A stretch of 64,000 bases of DNA from Clytia hemisphaerica (taxonomy: Eukaryota > Cnidaria > Hydrozoa > Leptothecata > Clytiidae). The stretch is from NCBI GenBank assembly GCA_902728285.1, contig CACVBU010000997.1, forward strand, positions 134,747 through 198,746, in the 5' to 3' direction. Numbering within the stretch: position 1 is the stretch's first letter; each line of letters begins with the position of its first letter. This document shows, one piece after another, positions 10,773-21,762 of the stretch. The position numbers and the translations under genes were made by a program. The notes beneath the pieces were generated by a model, which worked only from the letters and a program-made list of their open reading frames with translations, was not told where the DNA came from and did no database searches.

Positions 10773-12438
10773 TTAAGAGCCATTTTTTTTAAAAATCTTC
10801 AGAATAAAGAAAGTCTGATACCTCACCCTCTTAGATTTTGATGAAATTTTGACCAAATGATCTATCACACAAGAAAATAAGACTAAATATCTCAAGTAGT
10901 TTTGCAGATATAGTGTCTCAAAGATAGGCTACTAAGCGAACCTAAGCGAAAATCGACCCCTAAAAATCATGAACTCTGGTGGGGAGCAGATTTTGAAAGC
11001 CAATGAATTTTTATTCAAGTACATTAGAAAGCTGATTTACAGTGGATTTCAAGAACTTTTTGTAGGGAATCAGAAAAAATCAAATTGAGTTTCCAAAATT
11101 CTCCCCGAAAATCTCTAGCACCTCCTGTAGAGGGCTTCAGACTTTGCGTAATCTGGGTTTGGAAGCACTTTTAGCTGTCTGCTGATGGTCCTTATGACTT
11201 TTTTGAAGCAAACTTTTGACCTGGAGTGGTTTAATGGTGGGTTTTGGCCACAAAAATAACATTTTCAGGATTTCCATCTTTGCGTAACCGTCAAAAATGA
11301 CCGAAAAAATTGCTATTTTGGCAGACCTGGAGCAAAATTCAAGATGGCGTATCTTTTTAAGGCAACACCAAATTTTTTTGAGACTTTCAGCAAGGATTCC
11401 TTAGTAGGTTTAGTTTATAGCCTCAAAAAATCTCAGTGGGGTTTTGAAGTCTCTTAAAGTTATGGTCGATTGAAAATTTGCTTAACTTTGTTGTTTTCTC
11501 CCTCCTAAAATGCTAAATCAGGCCCACTTAAGGGCTCTAAAGGTTAATTTTTGTCAAAATATTGGTTGATCTTCTCTAGTCAACTAATCATTGGCATTAG
11601 GGGAACAACTGAAAAAGATTTCAGGTCACTTCCATCAACAGATGACATTTTAAGACAGTTTCTTTATTTTTAAGTACAAAATATGTAAAAAAAATGAGAC
11701 TGACATCTGGCCTTTCCTACCATTCCAGAGCCTATATTTCCAGGAAAAACCTCAACCTTTCACAGTTTGGTGAATATTAATCTTAGATATAAGCAGATTA
11801 CTTCAACTTAATGGGTTTAACAGTACTCAATTCCTATTCAAAAACTTTTTAGGTCTATATTAGTGTACACTGACAGTCTTACTTGTTGATTCTTAAATAA
11901 CTAAGCAACATTACTAGGGTGATAATTTATGAGATATTGCAAACAATGCTGTTTAAATCTTCTGGACAAGAACCACCAGTAAACCACTCCAGGTCAAAAG
12001 TTTGCTTCAAAAAGGTCCCAAGGACCATCAGCAGCCAGCTAAAAGTGCTTCCAAACCCAAATTACGCAAAGTCTGAAGCCCTCTACAGGAGGTGCTAAAG
12101 ATTTTCGGGGAAAATTTTGAAGACTCAATTTGATTTTTTCTGATTCCCTACAAAATGTTCTTGAAATCCACTGTAAATTAGCTTTCTAATGTACTTGAAT
12201 AAAAATTCATTGGCTTTCAAAATCTGCTTCCCACCAGAGTTCATGATTTTTAGGGGTCAATTTTCGCTTAGTAGCCTATCTTTGAGACGATATATCTTCA
12301 AAACTACTTGAGATATCAAGGTGAAATTTTCAGGGTCTTAATTTCTTGTGTCTGATAGATCGTTTGGTCTAAATTTAAGCAAAATCCAAGAGGGTGAGGT
12401 ATCACACCCTGAAGACTTTAAAAAAAAATGGCTCTTAA
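10773..12438. mobile_element. TTAA-flanked foldback element
   Basis: Bounded by TTAA at 10773-10776 and 12435-12438, with ends GAGCCATTTTTTTT / AAAAAAAATGGCTC. Arms of ~450 bp (10777-11240 and 11975-12434) are inverted copies with moderate divergence, separated by ~730 bp without transposase. The TTAA target suggests piggyBac- or Kolobok-type mobilisation; non-autonomous. Confidence 0.85.
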
Positions 12439-12862
12439 CTTGCGTGTTTCACCTGTAGCGGGAAAAAGCCGGCCCATCATTTGCTGGTGCAAAGTGGATC
12501 AAAATTTGTCACTCAAATAAATGAAACCGGTTATTGTTTACCATTGTTTACCTTATAAGGTCTATAAGGGGATTAAAATGTGAGATATATCCATTCAAAA
12601 AACATTGACTGGCAGTTATATTATATTCGGTCAACTTACCAAAGTATGATTTACTGCAAATTCTAGTCAATGATGTTTATTTTGAAGGCTTTTTAACCAT
12701 AAATCTTTGTGTTATTTAACGGCCCCGTTCTATTGCCTCCCACAAAAGTTTTGAAGGGTTGAATCGATCTGAAGACATAAAGAAATTTGAAATTGTTTAC
12801 TCGAGCATATTATTTATAATTTTATAAGACTTTGTCAATCTACGAAACCATGTCTTCTCAAT

Positions 12863-14244
12863 TTATAAGAGGCCCCCCCAGCGGACCCAAAATTCACGCC
12901 ATCACGCCAATTTTTTTCGATTTCACGCCATTACGCCTAGAATATTTAGTTTTCACGCTCATATTTTGTTATATAAACTTAATTTTTGCCCACATATATG
13001 TGTGTTTGGTCTTCAATCAGTTTTTTGGCATTCTCATATGCGTAAGTCAAGATTATATCATTTTTCCTATCGAAAACACCCGAAAAATCTAGATAAAATT
13101 TTACCTCTGTTTTTCTATTTTTGACACAGGGGTGTTTTTTGGGGTCTTTTCGATAGGAAAAATGACGTAATCTTGACTTATGCATATCAAAAATTGTTGG
13201 ACACCTGGTCACATCAAAGGGCACCAGTTTGAGGGCTGAGGTATATTTGAGTAAATTGACAAAGCCCACCATGGTTGGGTAACGGAGAAATTCTTTGAAT
13301 TTTGAAGGGTTCAAAGTGCTATTTTAGGACCCATTTCAATTCAATTTGAAAAATAATTCATGTAAAAATAATGGAAATATTTTAAAAGTACAAGCAACAT
13401 GATGGGCCATGCCCCCTGGTCCCCCCGTTGACGGGTTCCATGGGCATTAATTGTGAATTAGCGTGAATAGTTTTCAAAAGGGGAACGAGGAGGCACAACC
13501 ATGGTTTGCGCCGACGGGAGAAATTTTCAATTTAGTATGGCTAAAATCGCCCTCATTTACTTTCTTTTTCCAAAATATGGTTTAAACACTACATAATTCC
13601 TTTGATCAATCTGCTTAAAATTACACCTCATAATAAACCTGTTGCTTCTTTGTGTTTAAGGATTTGCTACAAATGTATGTTTTCCTGAAATAAAAGACCT
13701 AATATCTTTGATGCATCTATAAGAATAAACATCTAAGAAAGAGAGGAGAATGTTAGTTAGGGAGGAAGCGCACCATGGTTTGCGCTGACGGGGAAAATTT
13801 TCAAGTTTCGATCCTCTCATAGCATTCGACTTTATCATTTTGAAGACTAGCTAGCAACTGCTAAAAACAATCGGAAGTTACAAGGATAAATGGCAGATGA
13901 ATAGAACTGTTTGCACCGTTTCTTTTATGTTTTAAAATGAGATCTATAGGAGACCCTATAGGAGGCCTACCATAGTTGGGGCCGACCAAGAAAATTTTGA
14001 AATCTAAACCCTCTAAATTGGCTAAAATGGACATAGAAATACGATTCAACTAATAAATATAATTTTCACGATCACGCAGAACTACAAATTTCACGCCATC
14101 ACGCCTAAAAAAACTAGATTTCACGATCACGCCGGCACTTCATTTTCACGCCATCACGCCGTTTTTTTCAAAATTTCACGCCATCACGCCACGAAAAACC
14201 CTCCATCACGCCATCACGCCAACCGCTGGGGGGGCCTCTTATAA
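12863..14244. mobile_element. GAGGCCCCCCC-ended element with direct TCACGCCA phrases (E3)
   Basis: Ends are inverted (GAGGCCCCCCCAGCGG at 12869; CCGCTGGGGGGGCCTC ending 14238) and flanked by TTATAA at 12863-12868 and 14239-14244. TCACGCCA doublets fill 12893-12960 and 14065-14220, on the same strand at both ends. The interior carries four diverged copies of a module beginning ACCATGGTTTGCGCCGACGG (~13269, 13498, 13773, 13967) and a hairpin at 13035-13187. No transposase. Confidence 0.8.
13035..13187. repeat. Hairpin nested in E3
   Basis: ATATGCGTAAGTCAAGAT at the left is paired with ATCTTGACTTATGCATAT at the right, and the internal FTCCTATCGAAAA-type sequence (TTTCCTATCGAAAA / TTTTCGATAGGAAA) is also paired. 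Probably a nested palindromic MITE. Confidence 0.65.
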
Positions 14245-15480
14245 CAATTACTTCTTTTATGCTGATATTTCAAAAAAGTTATTTTTTACATTTTTCAGGT
14301 TGTGTGAATAACCATTGACCCGCTGATTTCACCAGTCTGAAGACTGAATCGAAAATTCGAGATTGAATGGATTTATATTGAACGTATCGTAGCGTGGCGT
14401 ACAAAATGATGATTTAGTTGGTATCCTGCTTAATAAGTGGTTGATAATTGTCCTTGAATTTAACGTACTGTCTGTCCGGAAATCAGAAGAAGTCATGTGG
14501 AGTCCGGTATCTTTAATTTATTTTGTTTGATCGTGTGAGTTGATTTTTAATGTTTGGCTATATAGTTCAATCAAGGATAGGGTTAGGTTAAGTCTTGAAG
14601 CAAAAACCAAGGATAAGGTTACACAGTAGTCCAGATACTGGAATATTTTAAACCGGAATTTCAGTTGGCAGTAAAAGATCAGCATTAAGAAAGATTTGAA
14701 ACAACATGAAGATTAAGTTCATTGAAAATGAATTGAATGGAAAACGAAAATTTAGAAGAAAAAAACTAAATTATTACATTAAGAAGGCAAAAATACTACA
14801 TGAAATAAATCTTTGAGATTGAGACTGTTCTTTGTAGACTTTGGACATCATTTGTGCGAGGGTATTTAAGATGAAAAGATTTTTATTGAATGATGATCTG
14901 ACAGAACATTCGAAATTGAAAGATAAGGAATTTTGTAGTCGGAAGTCTCTATTTTGTTTGACAATATGACAGTCGGTAGGTCGTTGTTCGATATTTGTTT
15001 TTAAAATATTTTGACCGGAGAGGAAGTTTGGTTCATTTGATGCTTCACATTTTGTAATGAATTTTTGAGTGTACACGCTATAAGAATGTCCATGATGAAG
15101 ATGGCCAAAAAATTAAGAACAATGCTAAGAATATCACAATCATGGAATTTTGCTACTCAAACTAAGAATGGGATTTTTAGAGCATTTTCAATTATAAGTC
15201 GCCAATTACCCTCAAGTAAAGGGCTCACTCCTTTCACAAAAATGCCATTTTATGCCTAAGACGTATGTACTAAATGTTAAATCTATTCTGAATTAGGATA
15301 TTAACCTAAGAATGCTGTAAGAATATTTTAGGATGATTTTTCCAACTCTGATCTGGAATTGCTTTGAAATTTGATTTTGTGGTCATGATATGAAAAATAA
15401 AGTTGAATTAAGAAAGTAACATTGGATTCGATGTGAAAGATCCCATTTATAAATAGTTTAATTGAAGGAGAACTTCACAT
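14245..15480. other. No recognised gene
   Basis: A TTTTTCAG acceptor-like site ends at ~14300 and may receive the 10.0-10.7 kb transcript. A 100-codon minus-strand open frame (14774-15076) and a 64-codon plus-strand frame (15065-15259) show no recognisable domain and have composition like the surrounding DNA. Confidence 0.4.
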
Positions 15481-15481
15481 C

Positions 15482-15757
15482 TCTATGTAAAATCAATTAT
15501 TGTTACCAAGCTTTAATTTGGGACTCTCACATCTTTGCCAAAATCTTTGATGCTAAGATCATGTTCTGGTCATATTGCTTAGCTAGTTCAGCTACTCTTT
15601 CTCGGACAAACATATTTTCATAAAGAAGGTTTTTTTGCCGATCCTCTAAATGGCATTGAATCACTTTTCTGGCGGCCTTCTTTTTTTTCCGTATTCCCCT
15701 GTCCTCTTGGATTTTTATTTCTACATTTGCCCCCACACCATCTAAATCATTTACCAT
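15482..15757 (-). pseudogene. Acidic/basic tail of an unknown protein joined to a haspin-type DFT scrap
   Basis: The minus-strand frame opens with a segment (N-D-L-D-G-V-G-A-N-V-E, then E-D-R-G and K-K-K-K-A) that clearly resembles the tail coded at 17253-17455. It runs on through R-E-R-V-A-E-L-A-K-Q-Y-D. After a frame break the DNA at 15484-15545 resembles the haspin exon coding V-P-N..L-V-T-I-I-D-F-T seen at 32.5 and 33.4 kb. An acceptor-like GATTTAG precedes the first Met. It is a fusion remnant; the function of the first part is unknown. Confidence 0.45.
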
Positions 15758-15774
15758 CTAAATCAATTCAAAGA

Positions 15775-16090
15775 TAATATGGTGTTAGTCCTCTTACCGG
15801 AAGGGCAATTTTCCTTTTTTAGTGATTGCCTTTAACACTCAATTCTTGTCTTCTTCGTTTGCAAATCGGACTTTTATTTTTCAATAACGTTTCCTGACTC
15901 CTGAATCTTCAGTGGATTCGTCAACACCATGAAAAATTAAATTGCATGTCTTGGATTGAATCTGTTGTTCCTCCTGTTTTTCCCTTCCCATACGTTTTCT
16001 GTGTTCTTCTTGATTTGCCTCGGCGCAACTGCTGCGTAGCTTTGTGATCTATTTTCTCCTTTCTTCTCAATTATGTCTTAATAGATAACA
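15775..16090 (-). pseudogene. Possible LINE ORF1-like remnant
   Basis: Minus-strand conceptual translation with stops and shifts includes C-N-L-I-F-H-G-V-D-E-S and K-V-R-F-A-N-E-E-D-K. These resemble the RNA-binding ORF1-type proteins carried by some non-LTR retrotransposons. A charged E/K/R-rich stretch precedes them. The region ends at a donor-like CCG/GTAAGAG next to the tail above. The assignment rests on motif resemblance only. Confidence 0.35.
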
Positions 16091-16441
16091 TCTTGAATTT
16101 CATTTATGGGTAGGTGAATGGATAGAGTTTACCGAAACTAAAAACAAGTAAATTAAAAAAATAAAAATACAAATAAATGAGATAATCTTTGGGAAGCTCG
16201 CAATGTATGGGCCAGCGAAATCGTCGGATTTTCAAATGCACGTCACATTCAAATTTGACGGTGTTTTTTACAGACAGTGTATAACCCATAATATAACATA
16301 ATGTAATGTAACATCATTCGCTGATGTTAAAAAAGCGTTATCAACTTAACGCATAATCTATGTTAAGTGCCAATTAGAATGCCGGAAAACTAAAAGTTAA
16401 GCAAATGATTCAATAAGTAAAACATACAAATGAATAAAATA

Positions 16442-16814
16442 CAATGCTGGACAAAAGGTTGGTAGACTTCTGCAATATTTGCAAAATACTTCAATATCGA
16501 TCAAAAACAAGTTCCCAAGAGGCTTTGGGTGCTTTCCAAACCCATTCAAAGCTGTTCAGTCTTTGAAAGTCACCCACTGCAGTCTAACCGCAAGGGCAAA
16601 CCACAAGGGCTTGATTAACTGGCTTACACCAGTATCAAAACGCTGATTTTTTGCTTGTGGTTCCCTCAAAAGCAATTCAAAAGCAATGCAACGACTTCAG
16701 AAGTGTTTTTCTTAACTTCCATCCCCTTTCAGACACATAGAAGAGTCATTTTGCTCTATTTCTCATCATTTTTCACTGAAATTTCATTTGTCTACAACCT
16801 TTTGTCCGGCATTG
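16442..16814. mobile_element. TA-flanked MITE
   Basis: Inverted ends CAATGCTGGACAAAAGGTTG and CAACCTTTTGTCCGGCATTG, bounded by TA at 16440-16441 and 16815-16816. This fits a Tc1/mariner-type target; there is no coding capacity. Confidence 0.75.
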
Positions 16815-17029
16815 TAACAATTCGCTCTAATAACTAGTAATTTAACAAACATCATGTACATATTTATACAGATGGTTAGCTTATGTAACAAATAGTTAGT
16901 AATATAATAATCTGAAACTACAACGTATGTACAGTCGTTATTAGAAGCAACGAACTGTTAGTAATATATAACAATGAAATATAAGACACAAGATAAATAA
17001 CGCAATGAATAAGAACTATAAAAATATGT

Positions 17030-17230
17030 ACATTTAGTGGTTAGAAAGACAGGCAATGGTTAGTATCAAAAATTAACGCGAAGAATAACTTTTAAGAAAA
17101 TGTACAATGGAACAGTGGTTAGAAAAACACACAATGATTAGTATCAAAACATAACGCGAAGAATAAGAACTTTTAAGAAAATGTACAATAGAACAGTCGT
17201 TAAGGAAAACACACAATGGTTAGTGAAAGG
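17030..17230. repeat. ~75-80-bp tandem repeat, about 2.5 copies
   Basis: Units contain GGTTAGAAA.AC..CACAATG.TTAGTATCAAAA and ACGCGAAGAATAA. They lie just downstream of the 3' end of the minus-strand pseudogene at 17253-18223. Confidence 0.6.
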
Positions 17231-17252
17231 TTAAAAGAAATATTAGATATGT

Positions 17253-18223
17253 TTATTTTTCTTTTTTGTTTTTTTTTGCAGTGTCTTTGATCTCCTCGAT
17301 CGGAGACTCACTCGCACTGACAACCCTGAAGGCCTTTTTCTTTTTTCTCTTTCCCCTGTCCTCGTCATTTTCAACCTCTACGTTTGCCCCTACGTCCAAA
17401 TCTTCCTTCAACTTCAATAACTTCTTCAATGGCTCGTCAGAGTCAGACTCCGAATCAGAAGGACAACATCAATTTCCTTTTACGTTTAGGCGACTTAGGA
17501 TACAACTCTCTCTTGGCCGTATACCCACTAAAACCCGCTTCACAACCATCAGACTTCTCACTTCCCTCATTCCGCACAAGCTGTAACAAATCCTTTGCAG
17601 TTAAACCCGAAGACGGTCTAGACTTAAGAGACATACTGGCAACACCTTGGGTAACATCCTTAATCAAATTTTTCAGAGAACGCTTCCTTCTTAAATTTGG
17701 AATAGGTGCGTTCTCATGAAACATATGAAAAATCCTTTTCTCCTTAATATTTCCTACCAAATAAACCATAGAGTTAGTCCACATAGACAGCCTGTTCAGT
17801 AATCAATCCCAAAAATCCTGTAATAAATTGCCCTGGATCCGCCAAAAACTTACAAACTCTCTCAGCCGCACCGTCAAAATCATCCACATTCTCCGTATTA
17901 TTTTTGTTCAACTGCCTAAAATCATCCTCATAGTCACTCATAATCCTAAAAAACTCATCAAACAATGGCATACTCTCCCTAATCTTCTTTGTGTTTTCCA
18001 AATTCTCCAAATATGTCTCGCTCACCATGGACAACGCCATCCTCGGCCTATGAAAAAATTCATGATTTATCCGTTGCAACTTCGCATCAAAAGTACTGTT
18101 CTCCAACATTGCCGCCCCATACGGCTTAATAATGTCTTTAAAAAACCAACAGAAAAACTGGACTCCTATCTTCGTGGCATCAAATTTAGACTTTTGAGAA
18201 GACGCTGACCTTGGGGTATACAT
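17253..18223 (-). pseudogene. Unrecognised protein gene with two frame breaks
   Basis: A 149-codon frame (18223 to 17774) is followed, with a +1 shift, by a ~120-codon frame ending at 17455. Another +1 shift leads to an acidic/basic tail (D-S-E-S-D-S-D-E-P, E-D-R-G-K-R-K-K-K-K) that stops at TAA 17253-17255. The first part is helical-looking, with W-F-F-K-D and F-L-A-D-P-G-Q-F; the second is basic and Ser/Arg-rich. No catalytic motif is recognised. The tail is shared with 15527-15757, so this is a repeated gene or element protein. The two frames overlap by ~35 nt at the first break, so either decay or a programmed shift is possible; decay is favoured because there are two breaks. Base composition is less AT-rich than the flanks. 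Confidence 0.45.
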
Positions 18224-18674
18224 ACTTCACAAATAAACCAACAGACAAACAAGAAAGAAGACAAGATATATCCGAGAGAAAGAAGAAAAACCGATCGTAT
18301 ACCTAAATCGACACTGAAGTGATTTACTAGGTAGATATAAATATATAAGTAATTTTAAATTACGTTACAGAAATTAATAAACACAGTCAAGAAAAGAAAA
18401 TAAGGAATATAACACCCTAGATATTGTTTATGATTAAGGATGTCATTCTACAGAAGTAAACGATAAATTTGGTTTTTACACCTTTGTGTGCAGCTTGTCT
18501 CTATTTTTTAAATGGTTGTTATTCTCCATATGATACTGCTGAATGACTCCTTTCACCTCACTAAATCTCATAACCCTTCTCCAAAGAGATGAATCCTAAA
18601 ATAAAATATTAAATGCTTCTAGCAAATTTGCACTTTTCTAGTAAGTAAACGACGGTTCGCATCGCTCGAGTCTG
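18224..18674. other. No gene seen
   Basis: AT-rich leader side of the minus-strand pseudogene and downstream flank of the haspin array. Nothing coding recognised. Confidence 0.4.
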
Positions 18675-18777
18675 TTAAAAAGACTTGACCGTACTGCCAC
18701 ACCGTTCAATCAGCTCCTCCAATAATAACACAATCCACTTGACGTTTGATTTCGGGTTAAAAGTTTTCCAATCATTT
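18675..18777 (-). pseudogene. Haspin-like kinase, last exon (copy 1, early stop)
   Basis: The acceptor CATTTCAG is intact. The exon reads N-D-W-K-T-F-N-P-K-S-N-V-K-W-I-V-L-L-L-E-E, matching the C-terminal helix segment of haspin kinases (W..y.P.tNv.WL.yL). It ends in a premature TAA at 18675-18677, shorter than copy 3. No catalytic exons accompany it, so it is a 3' fragment of the tandem array. Confidence 0.7.
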
Positions 18778-18862
18778 CTGAAATGACAAAAGGAAGAAGT
18801 TAAGAATTATAGTCAATTATAACGTATGCTTTAAAAAGACCCTTACTTAGTCGCAAAAAGAT

Positions 18863-20390
18863 GAGGCCCGGAATTCCCGAGTTATTTTTTCCGAGTTAAA
18901 AAAACCGAGTTAAAATAAAACCGAGTTATCCCGAGTTATGACGTCATTTTTGGAATTTAGTGACGTCATTTTTCATTTTTTAACTCGGGAATTTTTGCTT
19001 CCTTTAACTTTCCGAGTCATTTTTTCCTTTTTAACTCGGGAATTTTTGCTTTCCTTTAACTTTCCGAGTATTTTTCCATTTTTTAACTCGGGAATTTTTG
19101 CTTCCTTTAACATTCCGAGTTATTTTCCATTTTTTAACTCGGGAATTTTTGCTTCCTTTAGCTTTCCGAGTTATTTTTCATCTCTCTTTAAATTTCTTTT
19201 CAATCGACATGGCAAACTTTATGGTGCAATGGCGACAAACTTTAAGTCAAGATTATGAAATGAACACAACACGTTTTCTCTTCTTATTTTTGCATCGCAC
19301 GTTTTTCAGTTTCGAACAAGTGTCCAGTATCTTTCACTTCACATTGCGCAGAATGGGGTTTGACGTTCGAATTGTTTTTATAAAAAGTCGGGGGCAAACA
19401 TTCGAATAACAATATACCCTCAGGTCAACATTTAAAGACATTCCACTTTGAAAAAGTAGCGTATTTGACCCCCGGAACGTTTTTTAACCGCAAGTCTAAT
19501 TAGAGCCTTATGACACAAAAAGATTCGATTCATAATTCGAATGTTTTGCAAAGGTCACACGCGCGCGGGAAACTTTCGAATGTTTTTCTGTAAGTTGATT
19601 TGGTGAGTGTGTGCACTCTGGACAGTTTTATTTATTTATTTTTTAACATCTCTCATAAAAATCTACGAATAGTCTGTGAATAAGATTCAATAATCGTTGT
19701 TGGTGATTCATTCAAAATTTTTACAGCGAAGGGGGAAGGACTCAGTGAATTTTTCTGAGAATCTTGTCATGTCACTTACAGTATTCTTTAATGAAATAGG
19801 GAGGAAATATAAATTTTGAAATAGCCTTATCTCATCACTTACCTGCTGTATTTTTTGAGATTTACACAGTATTTATGCTGTAACATTTTTGAAAGGCTTA
19901 CACTTTGTTTATCTAGCAGGTTTTAACTTCAGTTCTTGCTTTTCAATTATTCACTGGTTTGTTGATTTTTCATTTTATTAAGCAGGTTAAGGTTTTTCTA
20001 GTTGGTAATGGATGGTTATGTCTTTGATTTAGGTTGGTATGGGATCAATAGATTAAAGCTGGTGTTTTTTTATGAAGAAAAATAACTCGGAAAGCTAAAG
20101 GAAGCAAAAATTCCCGAGTTGAAAATTCAAAAATAACTCGGAAAGCTAAAGGAAGAAAAAATTCCCGAGTTAAAAAATGAAAAATAACTCGGAAAGTTAA
20201 AGGAAGAAAAAATTCCCGAGTTAAAAAATGAAAAATAACTCGGAAAGTTAAAGGAAGCAAAAATTCCCGAGTTAAAAAATGAAAAATAACTCGGAAAGTT
20301 AAAGGAAGCAAAAATTCCCGAGTTAAAAAATGAAAAACCCTATCGGGTAACTCGCCAAAAACCAAAAAAAAAAAAAAAAAAAAAAAAAAA

Positions 20391-20429
<39 letters not shown>

Positions 20430-20488
20430 GGTTTTTTTTACCTCGGTTTTTTTAACTCGGAAAAAATAACTCGGGAATTCCGGGCCTC
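18863..20488. mobile_element. Foldback element with CGAGTTA phrases and 9-bp target duplication (E4)
   Basis: The element has ~47-bp inverted ends that begin GAGGCCCGGAATTCCCGAG. It is flanked by CAAAAAGAT at 18854-18862 and 20489-20497. The arms (18880-19190 and 20080-20480) are inverted tandem ~58-bp units carrying AACTCGGGAATTTTTGCTT. Paralogous DNA at ~22490 and ~27808 has the target sequence once, uninterrupted, confirming the insertion. A near-pure A tract (20363-20426) sits only in the right arm. The 9-bp duplication recalls Drosophila FB/MULE-type elements; no transposase is seen. Confidence 0.9.
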
Positions 20489-20658
20489 CAAAAAGATATG
20501 CTAAATAAAATGACGAAAATTTCTACTGAAGCTTCAATCTTCTGTCTTATCATTTTGCTGCTTCTACGCTTTTTAAGTTTACTTAATGGGTAAGGAGGAG
20601 TTCACTCAAATATGCTCTGAAATTGTAATTTTCAGTTTTTCAGACATGCAATAACTTA

Positions 20659-21449
20659 GAGTTTGGAAACTATTCTAGTCGCGAGTTGGGGAGTTAAAAA
20701 TTACCGGCTACCGAAAAAGAATAACATACATCAAAAGTACGATTTTGAAAGTAAATGTAATATGAGAGTAATATATAACACATGTAATACGTATAATACA
20801 TATACCACCTGTAATATGCTTATTTGCCTTAAACACGTGGGCTGAGAGCATGGAAAGCTATTTTCTACTGTCAATTCATATCCATTTATATTTCCTGCAT
20901 CACATTGAGTATAAATATAATTCTTGATTAAAGTGACTTTAGAACCATTTTATTTTATAATGTGATCAAAATTTTTATTAAAAAGTGTCAATTCCAATGA
21001 TAAAATGACAAAAGAAAGTGTCATTATTTTTCTAGCTCTATAAGCTATCTCCACGAATTTTTTGAGGCTAAGATGACTGTCAAGACTGTCAACTTATATC
21101 GTTTTATACAACAGGCATCACTTGCAGTATGATCAATATTTTTTGGGGAATTTGTTTGACAATCATTGTATTTAAAGTTTTTGTCAATATTTTTACAAGA
21201 ACGTGTCATGTTGTCAGCATTATGACAATGACATAACAGTACTAAGTATTTTGGCTTTGCTAGCCAGCACCTTACCATTTTCATGATCTTAAAGTCAATA
21301 ATATGTTTGGCACTGGCTAATTTAAAATTTGTACTTTTGGGCTACATTAGTTTAAATTAGAAGATTTTCGGTCGCCGTAAAGTTTTACGAACTCCCCAAC
21401 TCGAAACTAGCAACTCCCCAACTCACCAACTAGAACATTACCTAGACTC
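20659..21449. mobile_element. GAGT-ended element with 9-bp target duplication (E5)
   Basis: The 791-bp element has inverted ends containing TTCTAGT.G.GAGTTGGGGAGTT and is flanked by AATAACTTA at 20650-20658 and 21450-21458. The matching sites at ~22662, ~26298 and ~27970 are uninterrupted. Right-end phrases are AACTCCCCAACTC repeats. A 79-codon minus frame (21045-21284) is Cys- and Asn-rich without a recognised domain. Confidence 0.88.
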
Positions 21450-21579
21450 AATAACTTACCCGAGTAAAGTTCACCAAAACTTGAAATAAGTAAATAAATC
21501 AATAAGTAAATAAAAATACAAATAAAAGAATGTAAAAACAAGTAAATAAATTAATAAATAAATCTGATAGCACGATTCG

Positions 21580-21705
21580 TATAGCTCGAGTCTGCTCAAA
21601 AGACCTTTCAACTTCACCGTATTGCCACACCGTTTGATCAGCTCCTCCAATAAAAACAAAATCCACCTCACGTTTGATTGTGGATTGAAAGTTTTCCAAT
21701 CATTT
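21580..21705 (-). pseudogene. Haspin-like kinase, last exon (copy 2, broken acceptor, stop lost)
   Basis: Same exon as at 27594-27714, with N-V-R-W-I-L-F-L-L-E-E-L-I-K-R-C conserved. The acceptor is CATTTCAT instead of CATTTCAG, and the terminal TAG has become GAG, so the frame runs on into AT-rich repeats. It would be the final exon of the copy whose other exons lie at 23.3-26.0 kb. Confidence 0.7.
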
Positions 21706-21762
21706 ATGAAATGACAAAAAGAAGAAGTTAAGAGTAATAATCAATTTTAAACTATGCCTTAA

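Noticed and set aside
14774..15076. 100-codon minus frame
   Set aside because: No recognised motif, and its base composition is that of the flanks.
20045..20365. 106-codon minus frame with repeated F-H-F-L-T-R-E-F-L-L-P-L (and the plus frames at 18938-19409)
   Set aside because: Each repeat of the peptide is one ~58-bp unit of the E4 foldback arm; there is no independent coding evidence.
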